NCBI RefSeq assembly: GCF_014897705.1
Contig: NZ_JABUXV010000008.1
Location: 176,809-240,808 of the forward strand
From: Brachybacterium sp. FME24
Lineage (GTDB): Bacteria > Actinomycetota > Actinomycetes > Actinomycetales > Dermabacteraceae
Length of the DNA: 64,000 bases
Reading direction: 5' to 3'
How positions within the stretch are numbered: position 1 is the first letter of the stretch; every line of letters starts with the position of its first letter. The position numbers and the translations under genes are program-made. Below, piece after piece: positions 16,522 through 25,863 of the stretch. A model generated the notes under the pieces. That model was given only the letters and a program-made list of their open reading frames with translations. It was not told the DNA's origin and did not search any database.

Positions 16522-17277
16522 ATGAGCGCCCTCGCAGGCAAGACCGCCGTCGTCACCGGATCCTCTCGCGGAGTCGGCGCCGCCACCGCGAAACTGCTCG
16601 CCGGGCAGGGCGCCAACGTCGTCATCAACTATCGCCAGAAGGCACCGCGCGCCAACAAGGTCGTGGCCGAGATCGAAGCCGCCGGGGGCAAAGCCATCGC
16701 CGTCGGTGCAGATCTCACCGACCCCGAGAGCGTGCGCGGCCTCATGCAGAGCGCGGTCGACACCTTCGGCGGCCTCGATCTGCTCGTCCTCAACGCCTCC
16801 GGCGGCATGGAGAGCGACCTGGGGGAGGACTACGCGATGCGTCTGAACCGCGATGCCCAGTCCGATGCGCTCTCCGCCGGACTCGAGCTGCTCCCCACCG
16901 GCGGTCGCGTCGTGTTCGTGACCAGCCATCAGGCGCACTTCATCGACGAGGTCGAGACCATGCCCGAATACGAGCAGGTCGCGCGCTCCAAGCACGCCGG
17001 CGAGATCGCCCTGACCGAGCGCCTCCCGGAGATGTCCGAGAAGGGCGTCTCCTTCGTCGTCGTCTCCGGTGACATGATCGAGGGCACGGTCACCGCGACG
17101 CTGCTCAACCGCGCCCGCCCCGGCGCACTCGAGGAGCGCCGGGAGGCCGCCGGAAAGCTGTACTCCGTCGAGGAGTTCGCCGCGGAGGTGGCGGCCATGG
17201 TCTCCGCCGATGTCGAGACCGGCCACGTGGAACTGGTGGGCGGCGCCGACGACTTCCTGACGCGCACCCAGGGCTGA
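16522..17277 (+). CDS. SDR-family oxidoreductase with atypical active site
   Basis: 251-residue short-chain dehydrogenase/reductase. The cofactor loop is TGSSRGVGAATAK (TGxxxGxG), with LVLNASGG in the position of the NNAG motif. The catalytic YxxxK is missing: the lysine lies in VARSK, with Val where Tyr belongs, although a Tyr occurs three residues earlier (PEYEQVARSK). This makes classical carbonyl reduction doubtful. CAGGAG 7 nt before the ATG supports this start. It may act on an unknown substrate or bind nucleotide without reducing. Confidence 0.8.
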   Translation: MSALAGKTAVVTGSSRGVGAATAKLLAGQGANVVINYRQKAPRANKVVAEIEAAGGKAIAVGADLTDPESVRGLMQSAVDTFGGLDLLVLNASGGMESDLGEDYAMRLNRDAQSDALSAGLELLPTGGRVVFVTSHQAHFIDEVETMPEYEQVARSKHAGEIALTERLPEMSEKGVSFVVVSGDMIEGTVTATLLNRARPGALEERREAAGKLYSVEEFAAEVAAMVSADVETGHVELVGGADDFLTRTQG

Positions 17278-17383
17278 CGAGCGCAGACCCACCGCGGACA
17301 TCACGCGGCGCGGTCGATTCCGATCGGGCGGCCTGCTCGCGATACGATCATCAGGATCAAACTGACGAACCCCGGAGGCAGTG

Positions 17384-17746
17384 GTGGCCAAGAAGAAGAG
17401 CCTGGACGACATGCGCGACGAGGCGTTCCGCCGGCAGGACAACCTGGCGTCGGACGTCGACGAACTTGTCGACCGCGTGAATCCCAAGAACGCCGTGACC
17501 CGGTGGAAGAACGAGCTGGTCGGTTCGGTGAAGAGTTTTTCCGACGCCGGTGACGAGAAGTCCCCTGTGACGCTCCCGGTAGCGATCGCAGGCGGCGTCA
17601 TCGGCGTGGTCCTCATCGGTGCAGGTATCGCGGCCGCGATCGCCCTCTCCGGAGGCGACGAGAAAGCCGAGAAGAACGCTGAGAAGCAGAAGGCCAAGGC
17701 CGCCACGGCGAAGGCCAAGGAGAAGGCCCACCGCGCGGGCAGCTGA
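17384..17746 (+). CDS. Small single-pass membrane protein, Lys-rich (unknown function)
   Basis: 120-residue protein I do not recognise by name. The first 65 residues are charged (KKKSLDDMRDEAFRRQDN), a single membrane helix of about 24 residues follows (AIAGGVIGVVLIGAGIAAAIAL), then a Lys/Ala-rich tail resembling coiled coil. GGAGG 5 nt before GTG at 17384 selects this start over the GTG at 17381. It stands alone between an SDR gene and a convergent YchJ-like gene. Orientation with both ends charged suggests a cytoplasmic tail attached to the membrane. Confidence 0.7.
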   Translation: MAKKKSLDDMRDEAFRRQDNLASDVDELVDRVNPKNAVTRWKNELVGSVKSFSDAGDEKSPVTLPVAIAGGVIGVVLIGAGIAAAIALSGGDEKAEKNAEKQKAKAATAKAKEKAHRAGS

Positions 17747-17824
17747 TCCACAGCGGAAGCCCGTCCCCGTCAGATGCGCGTCACGGCGCCGATCGCCTCG
17801 AGCGGTCGGCGCCGTTCGTGGTTC

Positions 17825-18241
17825 TCAGACGTCACCGTCGACGTACAGCCACGCGCCGCCCTCCCGCACGAAGCGCGAGATCTCGTGCTGCTCCTGACGG
17901 CCCCGTGCTGTGCGGGCGATCGCGACGAACTCCACGGTCCTCTCATCGTCGAAAGGGCCGCCGCCGGAGGTCGCCCGGATGTCGAGGCGCAGCCAGCGCG
18001 CATCGTCCGTGAGGGTGGATTCCAGGTCAGAGCGCGTCGGCCGCTCGTGCGGGTGCCAGGTGCGCAGCAGATGCTCGATGTCGCCGGTGGCGAAAGCTGT
18101 GTAACGAGACCGCATCAGCGCTTCCGCGGTGCCGGCGCGACGCTCCTGGCGCAGGATCGGGCCGCAGCAGGCCCCGAGGGTGTCACCGCTGCCGCACGGA
18201 CAGCGCGAGTCGTCGGCCAGGGTGCGGGGAGAAGTGCTCAT
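17825..18241 (-). CDS. YchJ-family protein (SEC-C motif, UPF0225)
   Basis: 138-residue protein. The N-terminal CPCGSGDTLGACCGP is a SEC-C-type zinc-binding motif; the rest (ALMRSRYTAFATGDIEHLLRTWHP) is the YchJ M domain with an NTF2-like fold. The family is widespread with no settled function. It is convergent with the small membrane protein gene, and divergent from the acetyltransferase. Confidence 0.88.
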   Translation of the reverse strand: MSTSPRTLADDSRCPCGSGDTLGACCGPILRQERRAGTAEALMRSRYTAFATGDIEHLLRTWHPHERPTRSDLESTLTDDARWLRLDIRATSGGGPFDDERTVEFVAIARTARGRQEQHEISRFVREGGAWLYVDGDV

Positions 18242-18293
18242 CCCTCGAGTATCGCGGTATCGCCCTCGCCCCGCCGGATGACAGGATCACGGC

Positions 18294-18752
18294 ATGAACC
18301 TCCACGACCGCGGCTCCGCCTCCGAATCGGCGTGGGCGGAGCTTCCATCGGGCTACCGGGTGCGCCACGAGGCGCCCACGAGCGCGGAGTATGTGCGCCT
18401 GCGGGAGGAGACAGGGCTGAGCCCCCGCACCCCCGCGCAGGCCGCCGGAGCCCTCGCAGCGAGCTGGGCCTGGACCGTGGTGCGCGATGAGCGTGATGCC
18501 CTCGCCGCCATGGGCCGCGTGATCGGCGACGGCACCTGGTACTTCCACCTCGCCGACATCGCCACCGCACCGGATCATCAGCGCCGCGGCCTGGGCCGCG
18601 TGGTGATGGAGGACCTCATCTCCCGTATCGATGCCGCTGCGCCCCCGAATCCGTACATCACTCTGCTCGCCGATCCGCCGGGTCAGTCGCTGTACCGCTC
18701 CCTGGGGTTCGTGGAGTCCGACCCGAGCGTGGGGATGCGCCTGCCACGCTGA
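18294..18752 (+). CDS. GNAT-family N-acetyltransferase
   Basis: 152-residue acetyl-CoA-dependent acyltransferase. The acetyl-CoA loop is in HQRRGLGRVVMEDL (R/QxxGxG/A), preceded by the strand YFHLADIATAPD and followed by LYRSLGFVESD. CAGGAT (18282-18287) ends 6 nt before the ATG, and no ribosome site is visible, so a leaderless transcript is likely. The substrate is unknown. Confidence 0.85.
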   Translation: MNLHDRGSASESAWAELPSGYRVRHEAPTSAEYVRLREETGLSPRTPAQAAGALAASWAWTVVRDERDALAAMGRVIGDGTWYFHLADIATAPDHQRRGLGRVVMEDLISRIDAAAPPNPYITLLADPPGQSLYRSLGFVESDPSVGMRLPR

Positions 18753-18817
18753 GCGAGCGCGCTGCGCTGCAGCTCACGTCGAGGTGGCACACCGGCGAAC
18801 GACGGCGGACCGTTCCG

Positions 18818-18823
18818 TAGGCT
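18818..18823 (+). promoter_or_regulatory. -10 element of a likely leaderless acetyltransferase transcript
   Basis: TAGGCT ends 6 nt before the ATG at 18830, with no Shine-Dalgarno sequence in between, the usual picture of a leaderless actinobacterial mRNA. Confidence 0.45.
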
Positions 18824-18829
18824 CGTCCC

Positions 18830-19414
18830 ATGCAGAGCTTCCACCTCGACGAGAACGACCCGCGCTCCCCGCTGGAGCGGATGCGAGCCGGGGACTGGTA
18901 CATCGCCGATGACCCGGCCATCCAGGAGGCCTATCTCCACGCGCTCGCGCAGACGGGCCGGTTCACCCGTGAGTACCCGGACGCCCCCGACGCCGCCCAG
19001 CGCATCCTCCACGATCTGCTGGGCACTCTCGGCGATGGTGCCCACGTGCGAGCGCCCCTGTTCCTGGACTACGGCACGAACCTGCACATCGGCGAGGGCA
19101 CCTTCGTGAACTACAGCCTCACGGCGCTGGACGTGGCGGACATCCGCATCGGGAAGAACTGTCAGCTGGGCCCCAATGTCCAGCTGCTGACCCCGATCCA
19201 CCCGCTCGAGCCGCAGCCGCGGAGGGCTGGCTGGGAAGCCGCCGAACCGATCACCATCGGTGACAACGTCTGGATCGGCGGGGGAGTGACCGTCCTGCCG
19301 GGAGTGAGCATCGGGGCGGACTCCGTGATCGGCGCCGGCGCCGTCGTCACCAAGGACGTGCCCGCGCGCAGCGTGGCCGTCGGCAATCCCGCGAGGATCC
19401 TCCGCACCCTCTGA
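18830..19414 (+). CDS. Maltose/sugar O-acetyltransferase (left-handed beta-helix)
   Basis: 194-residue hexapeptide-repeat acetyltransferase of the Maa/LacA group. The N-terminal SPLERMRAGDWYIADDP is the Mac domain; hexapeptide repeats run from about residue 80 (GTNLHIGEGTFVNY) to the end (VIGAGAVVTKDVPARSVAVGNPARIL). The catalytic His is expected in TPIHPLEP. It transfers acetyl from acetyl-CoA to a sugar hydroxyl. Confidence 0.9.
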   Translation: MQSFHLDENDPRSPLERMRAGDWYIADDPAIQEAYLHALAQTGRFTREYPDAPDAAQRILHDLLGTLGDGAHVRAPLFLDYGTNLHIGEGTFVNYSLTALDVADIRIGKNCQLGPNVQLLTPIHPLEPQPRRAGWEAAEPITIGDNVWIGGGVTVLPGVSIGADSVIGAGAVVTKDVPARSVAVGNPARILRTL

Positions 19415-19436
19415 GAAGACGAATGCGACCGGGTGG

Positions 19437-20333
19437 TCAGCGGCGGGACCACCCCGGGGTGGATGGACCCACCGTCGGTCGCCAACCGGTCTCGGACATG
19501 AACCGCACCGAGGAGACCCGCAGCGAGCGGCGCTGAGTGTCCAATCGAGTACCCACGATGGCCTGCGTGATCTCCGGGTAGAACTTCGCCGGGGCCTCGA
19601 CGCCCGCCTCCATGGCCAGATCCTTCGCCCAGCGGGCCTTCGTGATCGGCTCGCCGCCGACGTTGTAGAAGCCGCTGTCGGCGCGCAGAGCGGCCACGAA
19701 CGCGCGCCCCGCGTCCGTGTGATGCAGCAGAGTCACGTAGTTCTCGGGCTTGCCCAGCAGGATCGGATCGCCGCCCCGGGTGGCCTTGAGCGCGTGCGTG
19801 GTGTTGGGGTCACGACCGAAGAGCTGACCCAGGCGCAGGACGACGGCGCTGCGGCCGGGGGCCGCGAAGTCCACGGCGGCCCGCATCTCTGCCACGCGGG
19901 GTCGGAACGCCTGGTTGCGGACGCTCAACGGCTGGTCCTCACCGATCCAGTCGGAGCCGTTGTCCGGATACAGGTAGATCGTGGACTCCTGGACCAGCTT
20001 GCGCACGCCGGCGGCTGCTGCGGCCTTGGCGATCGCGACGGAGGCCTCGAGGTGGAGCTTGTCGTCCTCGCGCCAAGCCAGGGGCCGCAGGCCGGCCATG
20101 CCGACGGGGACGTGAGCGAGAGCGTTGATGACCACGTCGTATCCGCGGAAGGCGCGGGCGAGATCGGAGGCATCGAAGACGTCGGCGACGACCGCATTGC
20201 CGCCACGACCCTCGATGATCGGCACACCGGAATCGCGTCGGGTGATGCCTGTGACGTCATGCCCGGCGGCGATGAGCGCCTCCACCGCCTCCTGGCCGAG
20301 CACACCTGTGGCACCGGTGACCGCGATCCTCAC
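19437..20333 (-). CDS. NAD(P)-dependent epimerase/dehydratase family protein
   Basis: 298-residue extended-SDR protein. The Rossmann motif TGATGVLGQEA is at the N terminus, followed by VINALAHVPVGMAG. The YxxxK of classical members is not evident (around residue 115 the sequence reads VQESTIYLYPDNG), so it may be an NmrA-like or atypical member. It is single-gene, on the strand opposite to both the acetyltransferase and tRNA-Lys. Confidence 0.8.
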   Translation of the reverse strand: MRIAVTGATGVLGQEAVEALIAAGHDVTGITRRDSGVPIIEGRGGNAVVADVFDASDLARAFRGYDVVINALAHVPVGMAGLRPLAWREDDKLHLEASVAIAKAAAAAGVRKLVQESTIYLYPDNGSDWIGEDQPLSVRNQAFRPRVAEMRAAVDFAAPGRSAVVLRLGQLFGRDPNTTHALKATRGGDPILLGKPENYVTLLHHTDAGRAFVAALRADSGFYNVGGEPITKARWAKDLAMEAGVEAPAKFYPEITQAIVGTRLDTQRRSLRVSSVRFMSETGWRPTVGPSTPGWSRR

Positions 20334-20477
20334 GCTGACCTCCTTCGCCGACGGTCCATGGACCCTCGCGCGTCGACCTTCCTGGGAGGATCAAGTCTAT
20401 GTGATCAGCGGAAGCACCATGTCGGGTGACCAGAAGCCGTCGCTGCTGTCAGCTCGCTCACAGAGGCGCTCCTCGAG

Positions 20478-20506
20478 TTGGCGGCTCAGTGCCTTGGGGG
20501 TAAAGT
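20478..20506 (+). promoter_or_regulatory. tRNA-Lys promoter
   Basis: TTGGCG (20478-20483) and TAAAGT (20501-20506) are separated by exactly 17 bp and end 13 bp before the mature tRNA-Lys. This is the clearest sigma-70-type promoter in the window. Confidence 0.7.
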
Positions 20507-20519
20507 TCCTATCTGTTCG

Positions 20520-20593
20520 GCGCCATTAGCTCAGTTGGTTAGAGCAGCTGACTCTTAATCAGCGGGTCCGGGGTTCGAATCCCTGATGGCGCA
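20520..20593 (+). tRNA. tRNA-Lys (anticodon CUU)
   Basis: 74-nt tRNA. The acceptor stem GCGCCAT/ATGGCGC is perfect with discriminator A; CCA is not encoded. The anticodon arm GCTGA-CTCTTAA-TCAGC gives anticodon CUU, the D arm is TAGCTCAGTTGGTTAGAGC and the T arm CGGGGTTCGAATCCCTG. Confidence 0.96.
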
Positions 20594-20602
20594 CCCGAGC
20601 GA

Positions 20603-20632
20603 GAAGCCCCACCGGTCACCCGGTGGGGCTTC
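20603..20632 (+). terminator. tRNA-Lys terminator hairpin
   Basis: A perfect 13-bp stem (20603-20615 with 20620-20632) with a TCAC loop, followed by TTCTTCG, starts 9 bp after the tRNA. Confidence 0.75.
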
Positions 20633-20716
20633 TTCGTGTCGCCGAACAGTCCGAGGCCGTCGTAGAGGTCGGCCTCCGAGACGTCGAAGTGCTCGGCAAG
20701 CGCGGCGACGGATGCC
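20633..20716 (-). pseudogene. Possible C-terminal remnant of an XRE-type regulator
   Basis: On the minus strand, the frame between the peptidase stop and the tRNA terminator reads EASVAALAEHFDVSEADLY followed by DGLGLFGDTKK. The pattern of a helix ending in a small-residue/VS.ADLYDG turn is that of the last helix of XRE/HTH_3 regulators. There is no start, no recognition helix and no intact gene, so if real this is a leftover beside the tRNA. The identification rests on a short stretch only. Confidence 0.35.
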
Positions 20717-22645
20717 TCAGGAGGTGGTCGAGGATCGCCCTCCCAGGTGCCGGGCGAGGAAGCGCTCGAGGGTGCGGTACTGCTCGATGTTGCTCTCCGT
20801 GTTGACGAACCCGTGTCCTTCGGTGTCGTTGAGCAGGTACTCGACCTCGGCGCCGCGGGCGCGGAGGGCCTCGGCGACCCGATCGGCATGGCGGCGTGGC
20901 ACGCGGACGTCGTTGGCGCCGTGGATCAACAGCACCGGAGAGACGATGTCATCGACGCGGCTGATGGGCGAACGGGCGAGCATATCAGCCCTCTGATCGG
21001 GGATCTCAGGGTCGCCGAGGTACCGCAGGTAGCTGTTCTCGACGGCTCTGCGGGCGAACGGGACGACTCCCTCGACGACATCGACGAGGTCGGACATACC
21101 GGTGTAGCTGGCAGCGGCGGCGAACCGGTCGGGCGTGAAGGCGGCTCCGACCAGCGCCGCGTACCCGCCGTAGGAGTGGCCGTAGATCGCGACCCGGTCC
21201 GGGTCCGTGAACCCCTGCTGGATCGACCAGTCGAGAGCGTCGAGGAGGTCGTCGTGCATGCGCCCGGCGAACTCGCCGATCCCGGCCTCGAGATGGACCT
21301 TCCCGTACCCGGTGGAGCCGCGGAAGTCGACCTGCAGCACCGCGTACCCTCGGTTGGCGAGGAGCTGCACCTCCGGGTCGTATCCCCAGCTGTCGCGGTA
21401 CCAGGGCCCGCCGTGCACCAGAAGAACCGTCGGGAGGTCCTTCGGCTCGAGACCGAGCGGGAGCGTGAGGTGGACAGGCAGGGACAGACCGTCGCGGGCT
21501 GTGAGCGTGATGGGGGTGACCGGTGCGAGCTGGGCCGGGTCGAGGTGCGGGTAGGGGCGGAACAGGCGGCGCGCCTGCCCCGTCGTGTGGTCGTAGAACC
21601 AGGTGACGCCGGGGTCGCGGTCATGGGTGAACTCCACGACCCAGCGCTGCGCCGTGGCGTCGCTGGAGATATGGGAGAGGTCGCCGTCCGAGAGTTCGGC
21701 GATCCGGGGCAGCACCTCGGCGAAGTGCGGGTCCAGGGCGTGGATCTCCTGGCGCGCTCCGAGGTAGCGCGCACCGAGCAGATCACCGGTGACCGGAATC
21801 AGGATGAGGGACGACGGCAAGCGGGGATCCGCCTCCGCGCGGGGGGTGTCCAGGTCGAACGACGGGTGGCTGTCCTCGTCGACGCCTTCTCCGCTGTCCA
21901 GGTCGAGGCGGACCAGGCGAATGCGGTCCGAGCCACGCGCGGAGCCGATCCACAGCCCTGCGCCGTCCGGGGTGGGGGCGACGGGGGGCACGCCGAAAAG
22001 GGAGTCAGTGGGGGAGAACCGCGCGATCGTGCGTCGGTCGTCGCCGGTCCACTCGGACAGCACCGTGACGCCGCCCTCCTCGATCGTGAAGGCCAGCAGC
22101 CGGTCTCGGACACGTACCCAGGAGATGACGTCGCCGGGATTCTCGGCGATCGTCGTCAGACGACCGGTCGAGAGGTCGAGCTCGAAGGCATCCATCATAT
22201 CGGGGCGGCGCTTGTTGAGCTGAACGAACGCGATGTCCGGGCGGTCCGATGACAGCTGCAGATCGATCACACGCACGCCCGGGTACGGGGTCAGATTGAC
22301 AGCCGGCGCATCTGGCCGGGCCGGGTCGGAGCGATACAGGTGCCAGTTCTCGTCCCCGTCCGAGTCCTGCTGGAAGAGCAGATGGCGACCGTCGTTGCTC
22401 CAGAAGAACCGGTCGATGCTGCGTCGGGTGTCGGAGGTGATGCGTCGGGCCCCAGGAGCGTCGGCGCCGTGCACGAGATCGGGCGTGGACCAGTCCGAGT
22501 CCACGTCCCGGAGGAACACATTGAGCCGACCGCGCCAGGGAGCGAGAAAAGCGACCGTCGTGCCGTCCGGGGACAGCAGGGCGCGGCTGCGGGTGGGCGG
22601 GCTGTAGAAGTCTTCGACGGGGATCAGGGCCGTACTGGTGGTCAT
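20717..22645 (-). CDS. S9-family (prolyl-oligopeptidase-type) serine peptidase
   Basis: 642-residue cytoplasmic peptidase. Residues about 1-380 form a beta-propeller-like region (repeated LLFQQDSDGDENWHLY, LLAFTIEEGG segments). Residues about 390-640 are the alpha/beta-hydrolase domain, with the nucleophile Ser in GHSYGGYAAL (about residue 490), Asp in HGANDVRVP and His in TEGHGF. It probably cleaves short peptides, acylaminoacyl-peptidase fashion. No signal peptide is seen. It lies immediately beside tRNA-Lys. Confidence 0.9.
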   Translation of the reverse strand: MTTSTALIPVEDFYSPPTRSRALLSPDGTTVAFLAPWRGRLNVFLRDVDSDWSTPDLVHGADAPGARRITSDTRRSIDRFFWSNDGRHLLFQQDSDGDENWHLYRSDPARPDAPAVNLTPYPGVRVIDLQLSSDRPDIAFVQLNKRRPDMMDAFELDLSTGRLTTIAENPGDVISWVRVRDRLLAFTIEEGGVTVLSEWTGDDRRTIARFSPTDSLFGVPPVAPTPDGAGLWIGSARGSDRIRLVRLDLDSGEGVDEDSHPSFDLDTPRAEADPRLPSSLILIPVTGDLLGARYLGARQEIHALDPHFAEVLPRIAELSDGDLSHISSDATAQRWVVEFTHDRDPGVTWFYDHTTGQARRLFRPYPHLDPAQLAPVTPITLTARDGLSLPVHLTLPLGLEPKDLPTVLLVHGGPWYRDSWGYDPEVQLLANRGYAVLQVDFRGSTGYGKVHLEAGIGEFAGRMHDDLLDALDWSIQQGFTDPDRVAIYGHSYGGYAALVGAAFTPDRFAAAASYTGMSDLVDVVEGVVPFARRAVENSYLRYLGDPEIPDQRADMLARSPISRVDDIVSPVLLIHGANDVRVPRRHADRVAEALRARGAEVEYLLNDTEGHGFVNTESNIEQYRTLERFLARHLGGRSSTTS

Positions 22646-23162
22646 AGCGGGTCCTTCGACTCGGCGGTTCTGGATGCCCCAGAGTCAAAACCCCGACGTC
22701 GCGTCACCCTCAAGGCGTTGGAGATCTGGATCACAGTCGCCGCCGGACGCGGCTCGGCGAGAAACCCCCTCGGTGGTTCCAGCACGGGACGCGTGCGCGG
22801 TGGTCGGCGGCCCGCGCCACGTGGATCACGAGCCCTCGGATCGGGCCAGCTGCTCGTGGAGCCGGTGCACCGCGCGGTCCTTCACGGGCCGAAAACCGCG
22901 CTCGTTCAGTTCGTCCCACAGGGCGAGGGTCTTCGGCTCGAGGGGGCAGGTCATCCGCACTCCGCAGAAGCGCGCCCTCGACGAGGCGGCACCTGCTGTG
23001 GTCTCGTCCGGCACCGGCGACGAGTGGTTTGCGGGCGGCGAAGACCTCGATATCACGTCGAGGTCGAGGGCATCGGGCCCACGCTGCGGCAGATGCCGAG
23101 GGTGGCGCTTCCCGGCGCAGACCGCAGGAAGCGGCACCCTCAGTGCTGTCGGACGCCGCGGC
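22646..23162. other. 517-bp intergenic region with possible gene decay
   Basis: No intact gene is supported here. On the minus strand about 22826-22970 a stretch with protein-like composition (LALWDELNERGFRPVKDR, then HRLHEQLARSE) ends at a stop but has no start or recognisable family; it may be a gene relic. A hairpin at 23101-23138 probably terminates the SDR gene to its right. Confidence 0.4.
23101..23138 (-). terminator. Hairpin downstream of SDR gene
   Basis: GGTGGCGCTTCC (23101-23112) pairs with GGAAGCGGCACC (23127-23138) with one mismatch, 25 bp beyond the SDR stop at 23163. Confidence 0.45.
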
Positions 23163-23912
23163 TCAGAGTTGATTGACCCCACCGTCGACCAGAACGTTCG
23201 CGCCCAACATGAAGCTGCTGTCGGAGGACGCGAGGAACGCCACCGCGGCCGCCATCTCCTCGAGTCGTGCCGTTCGGCCGATGGGGATGCTGGCGACCAG
23301 GCCTTCGTTGTATGCGGCCACGTTCTCCGCTCCGACGAGCTCGACCACCCCGGAGGTGTCGGTGGGGCCCGGTGAGATGGCGTTGACCCGGATCCCTCGG
23401 TCCTTGAGCTCGCTCGCCCAGGTGCGCGTGAAGCTGCGCAGGGCCGCCTTCGAGGCGGCGTAGGCGCCCATGCTCGGAGCACCGCGGTCCGCTGAGGTGG
23501 ACGCATTGATGATCACCGATGCGCCGTCGTTCAGGAGCGGGATCGCCGTCTGCACCGTGAGGGCTGTGCCGACGACGTTGACACCGAGGACGTTCTCGAG
23601 ATCGCCCTTGGTCATGTCGTCGATCGTCGCGAAGGTGGCGATGCCTGCGTTCGCGAACAGCACGTCCAGTCCCTTGCCGCGAGCGGCGACCGCCTCGTAG
23701 AGGCGAGTCAGATCAGCCTGCTTCGTGATGTCCCCCTGCACGGCCCTCACATTGCGTCCGATCGCCGCGACAGCGTCTTCCAGCTCGCTCTCACGGCGTC
23801 CCATGAGGAAGACATAGGCCCCTTCATCCACCATTCGCGCTGCGGCAGCCCGCCCGATCCCGTTCGTGCCGCCCCCTGTGACAACTGCCGTCATTCCGTC
23901 CAGTCTGTTCAC
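23163..23912 (-). CDS. Classical SDR-family oxidoreductase
   Basis: 249-residue NAD(P)-dependent dehydrogenase. It has TGGGTNGIGRAAA (TGxxxGxG), FANAG for the NNAG motif, a catalytic Ser in INASTSAD and YAASK for YxxxK, then ISPGPTDT. GTG at 23912 follows GGGAGG at 6 nt; the longer frame to 23966 crosses the operator region. It is divergent from a TetR regulator with two palindromic sites in the shared promoter, so its expression is probably induced when the TetR ligand is present. Confidence 0.92.
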   Translation of the reverse strand: MNRLDGMTAVVTGGGTNGIGRAAAARMVDEGAYVFLMGRRESELEDAVAAIGRNVRAVQGDITKQADLTRLYEAVAARGKGLDVLFANAGIATFATIDDMTKGDLENVLGVNVVGTALTVQTAIPLLNDGASVIINASTSADRGAPSMGAYAASKAALRSFTRTWASELKDRGIRVNAISPGPTDTSGVVELVGAENVAAYNEGLVASIPIGRTARLEEMAAAVAFLASSDSSFMLGANVLVDGGVNQL

Positions 23913-23934
23913 GTCTGACCTCCCTCTCAGTTCA

Positions 23935-23948
23935 GCACCGATCGGTGC
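23935..23948. promoter_or_regulatory. TetR operator O1 (perfect 14-bp palindrome)
   Basis: GCACCGATCGGTGC is a perfect palindrome between the divergent SDR and tetR genes, on the SDR-proximal side, 23 bp upstream of its start. Confidence 0.7.
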
Positions 23949-23970
23949 AATTGAACCGTAGCGCACTTTC

Positions 23971-23984
23971 GCACCGACCGGTGC
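23971..23984. promoter_or_regulatory. TetR operator O2
   Basis: GCACCGACCGGTGC repeats O1 with one base changed in the centre; centres are 36 bp apart. It overlaps the expected -35 region of the tetR promoter, whose -10 is probably TAGCGT (23993-23998), so autorepression is likely. Confidence 0.7.
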
Positions 23985-24004
23985 CGATGTGTTAGCGTCG
24001 CCTC

Positions 24005-24604
24005 ATGGAGAACGTAAAACCTGGCAGGCCGCGTTCCTTCGACCCCGATGCCGCCCTTGAGAAGGCCCTCACTGTCTTCTGGGAGCATGGGTACGAAGGG
24101 GCGAGCCTCGCGATGCTCACCGAGGCCATGGGCATTTCGCGCAAGAGCATGTACGCCGCTTTCGGCAACAAGGAAGAGCTGTTCTTCAAAGTTCTGCATC
24201 TCTATGAGCGCGGACCCGGCGCGTACGTGCAGGAATCGGTGCGCGCGCACACTGCGCGCGAGGTCGCCCGAGATTACCTCTACGGCGCGGTGCACGCCGG
24301 CACGCAGCCCAACCGGCCGGCCGGGTGCTTGGGCGTGCGCGCGGCTCTCGCCGTCGGAGCTACGGGGAAGGACGTGCAGGACGCTCTCGCCTCATGGCGT
24401 GCCAAGAGCCAGGAGGACTTGCATGAGCGTTTCCAGCGGGCCGTCGTCGAGGAGGATCTCCCCTCCCATGCCGATGCCGACATGATCGCCCGATACCTCA
24501 CGACGGTCGCCGACGGGGTGTCCGTGCAGGCGACAGGGGGAGCGTCTCGCGAAGCCCTGGAGCGGGTGGCTGACGCCGCACTCCTGAACTGGCCGCCGGC
24601 CTGA
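24005..24604 (+). CDS. TetR-family transcriptional regulator
   Basis: 199-residue repressor. The N-terminal TetR HTH spans about residues 10-58 (GASLAMLTEAMGISRKSMYAAFGNKEELF, with the recognition helix at SRKSMYAAF). The C-terminal domain includes GCLGVRAALA, typical of the AefR/AcrR-like TetR_C group that contains a cysteine in this place. TAGCGT ends 6 nt before the ATG and no ribosome site is seen, so the mRNA is likely leaderless. It most likely represses the divergent SDR gene and itself. Confidence 0.9.
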   Translation: MENVKPGRPRSFDPDAALEKALTVFWEHGYEGASLAMLTEAMGISRKSMYAAFGNKEELFFKVLHLYERGPGAYVQESVRAHTAREVARDYLYGAVHAGTQPNRPAGCLGVRAALAVGATGKDVQDALASWRAKSQEDLHERFQRAVVEEDLPSHADADMIARYLTTVADGVSVQATGGASREALERVADAALLNWPPA

Positions 24605-24886
24605 CGGCCCGGTAGGCGACGCCGGCGCGCGGTACATGGGGGCGCCAACGTGATGGTCCGCGCCATGGAGAAGCCGGCAGCCTCTTCGCGCAACCTGAGC
24701 CCGGGTCTACTGACCCGCATTCTGGAGTGCAGGAGTGCCCTCGTGGCGCGCATCGACCCCTCACCGTCTGAGCCGATTGGTCCGTGACCAGCCGGATCCA
24801 CGAGACGCGCCGACGACGCCACGACCCCGCCCATCCCGTGCTGCATGGGTGGCGCCGTCGGCACGTGTCCTGTTGGGACGGCAAGG

Positions 24887-25807
<921 letters not shown>

Positions 25808-25863
25808 TCAGGCGTGTTCCCGAGGTGGCCGTGCCGATCAGCAGGTCTCCGGGCGCCGCAGAA

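Noticed and set aside
20747..22252. 501-codon frame antisense to the S9 peptidase
   Set aside because: Shadow of the peptidase, no motifs.
24605..24886. Possible gene between tetR and the hydrolase
   Set aside because: Open frames are short, Arg/Pro-rich and on both strands; no ribosome site or motif. Treated as intergenic.
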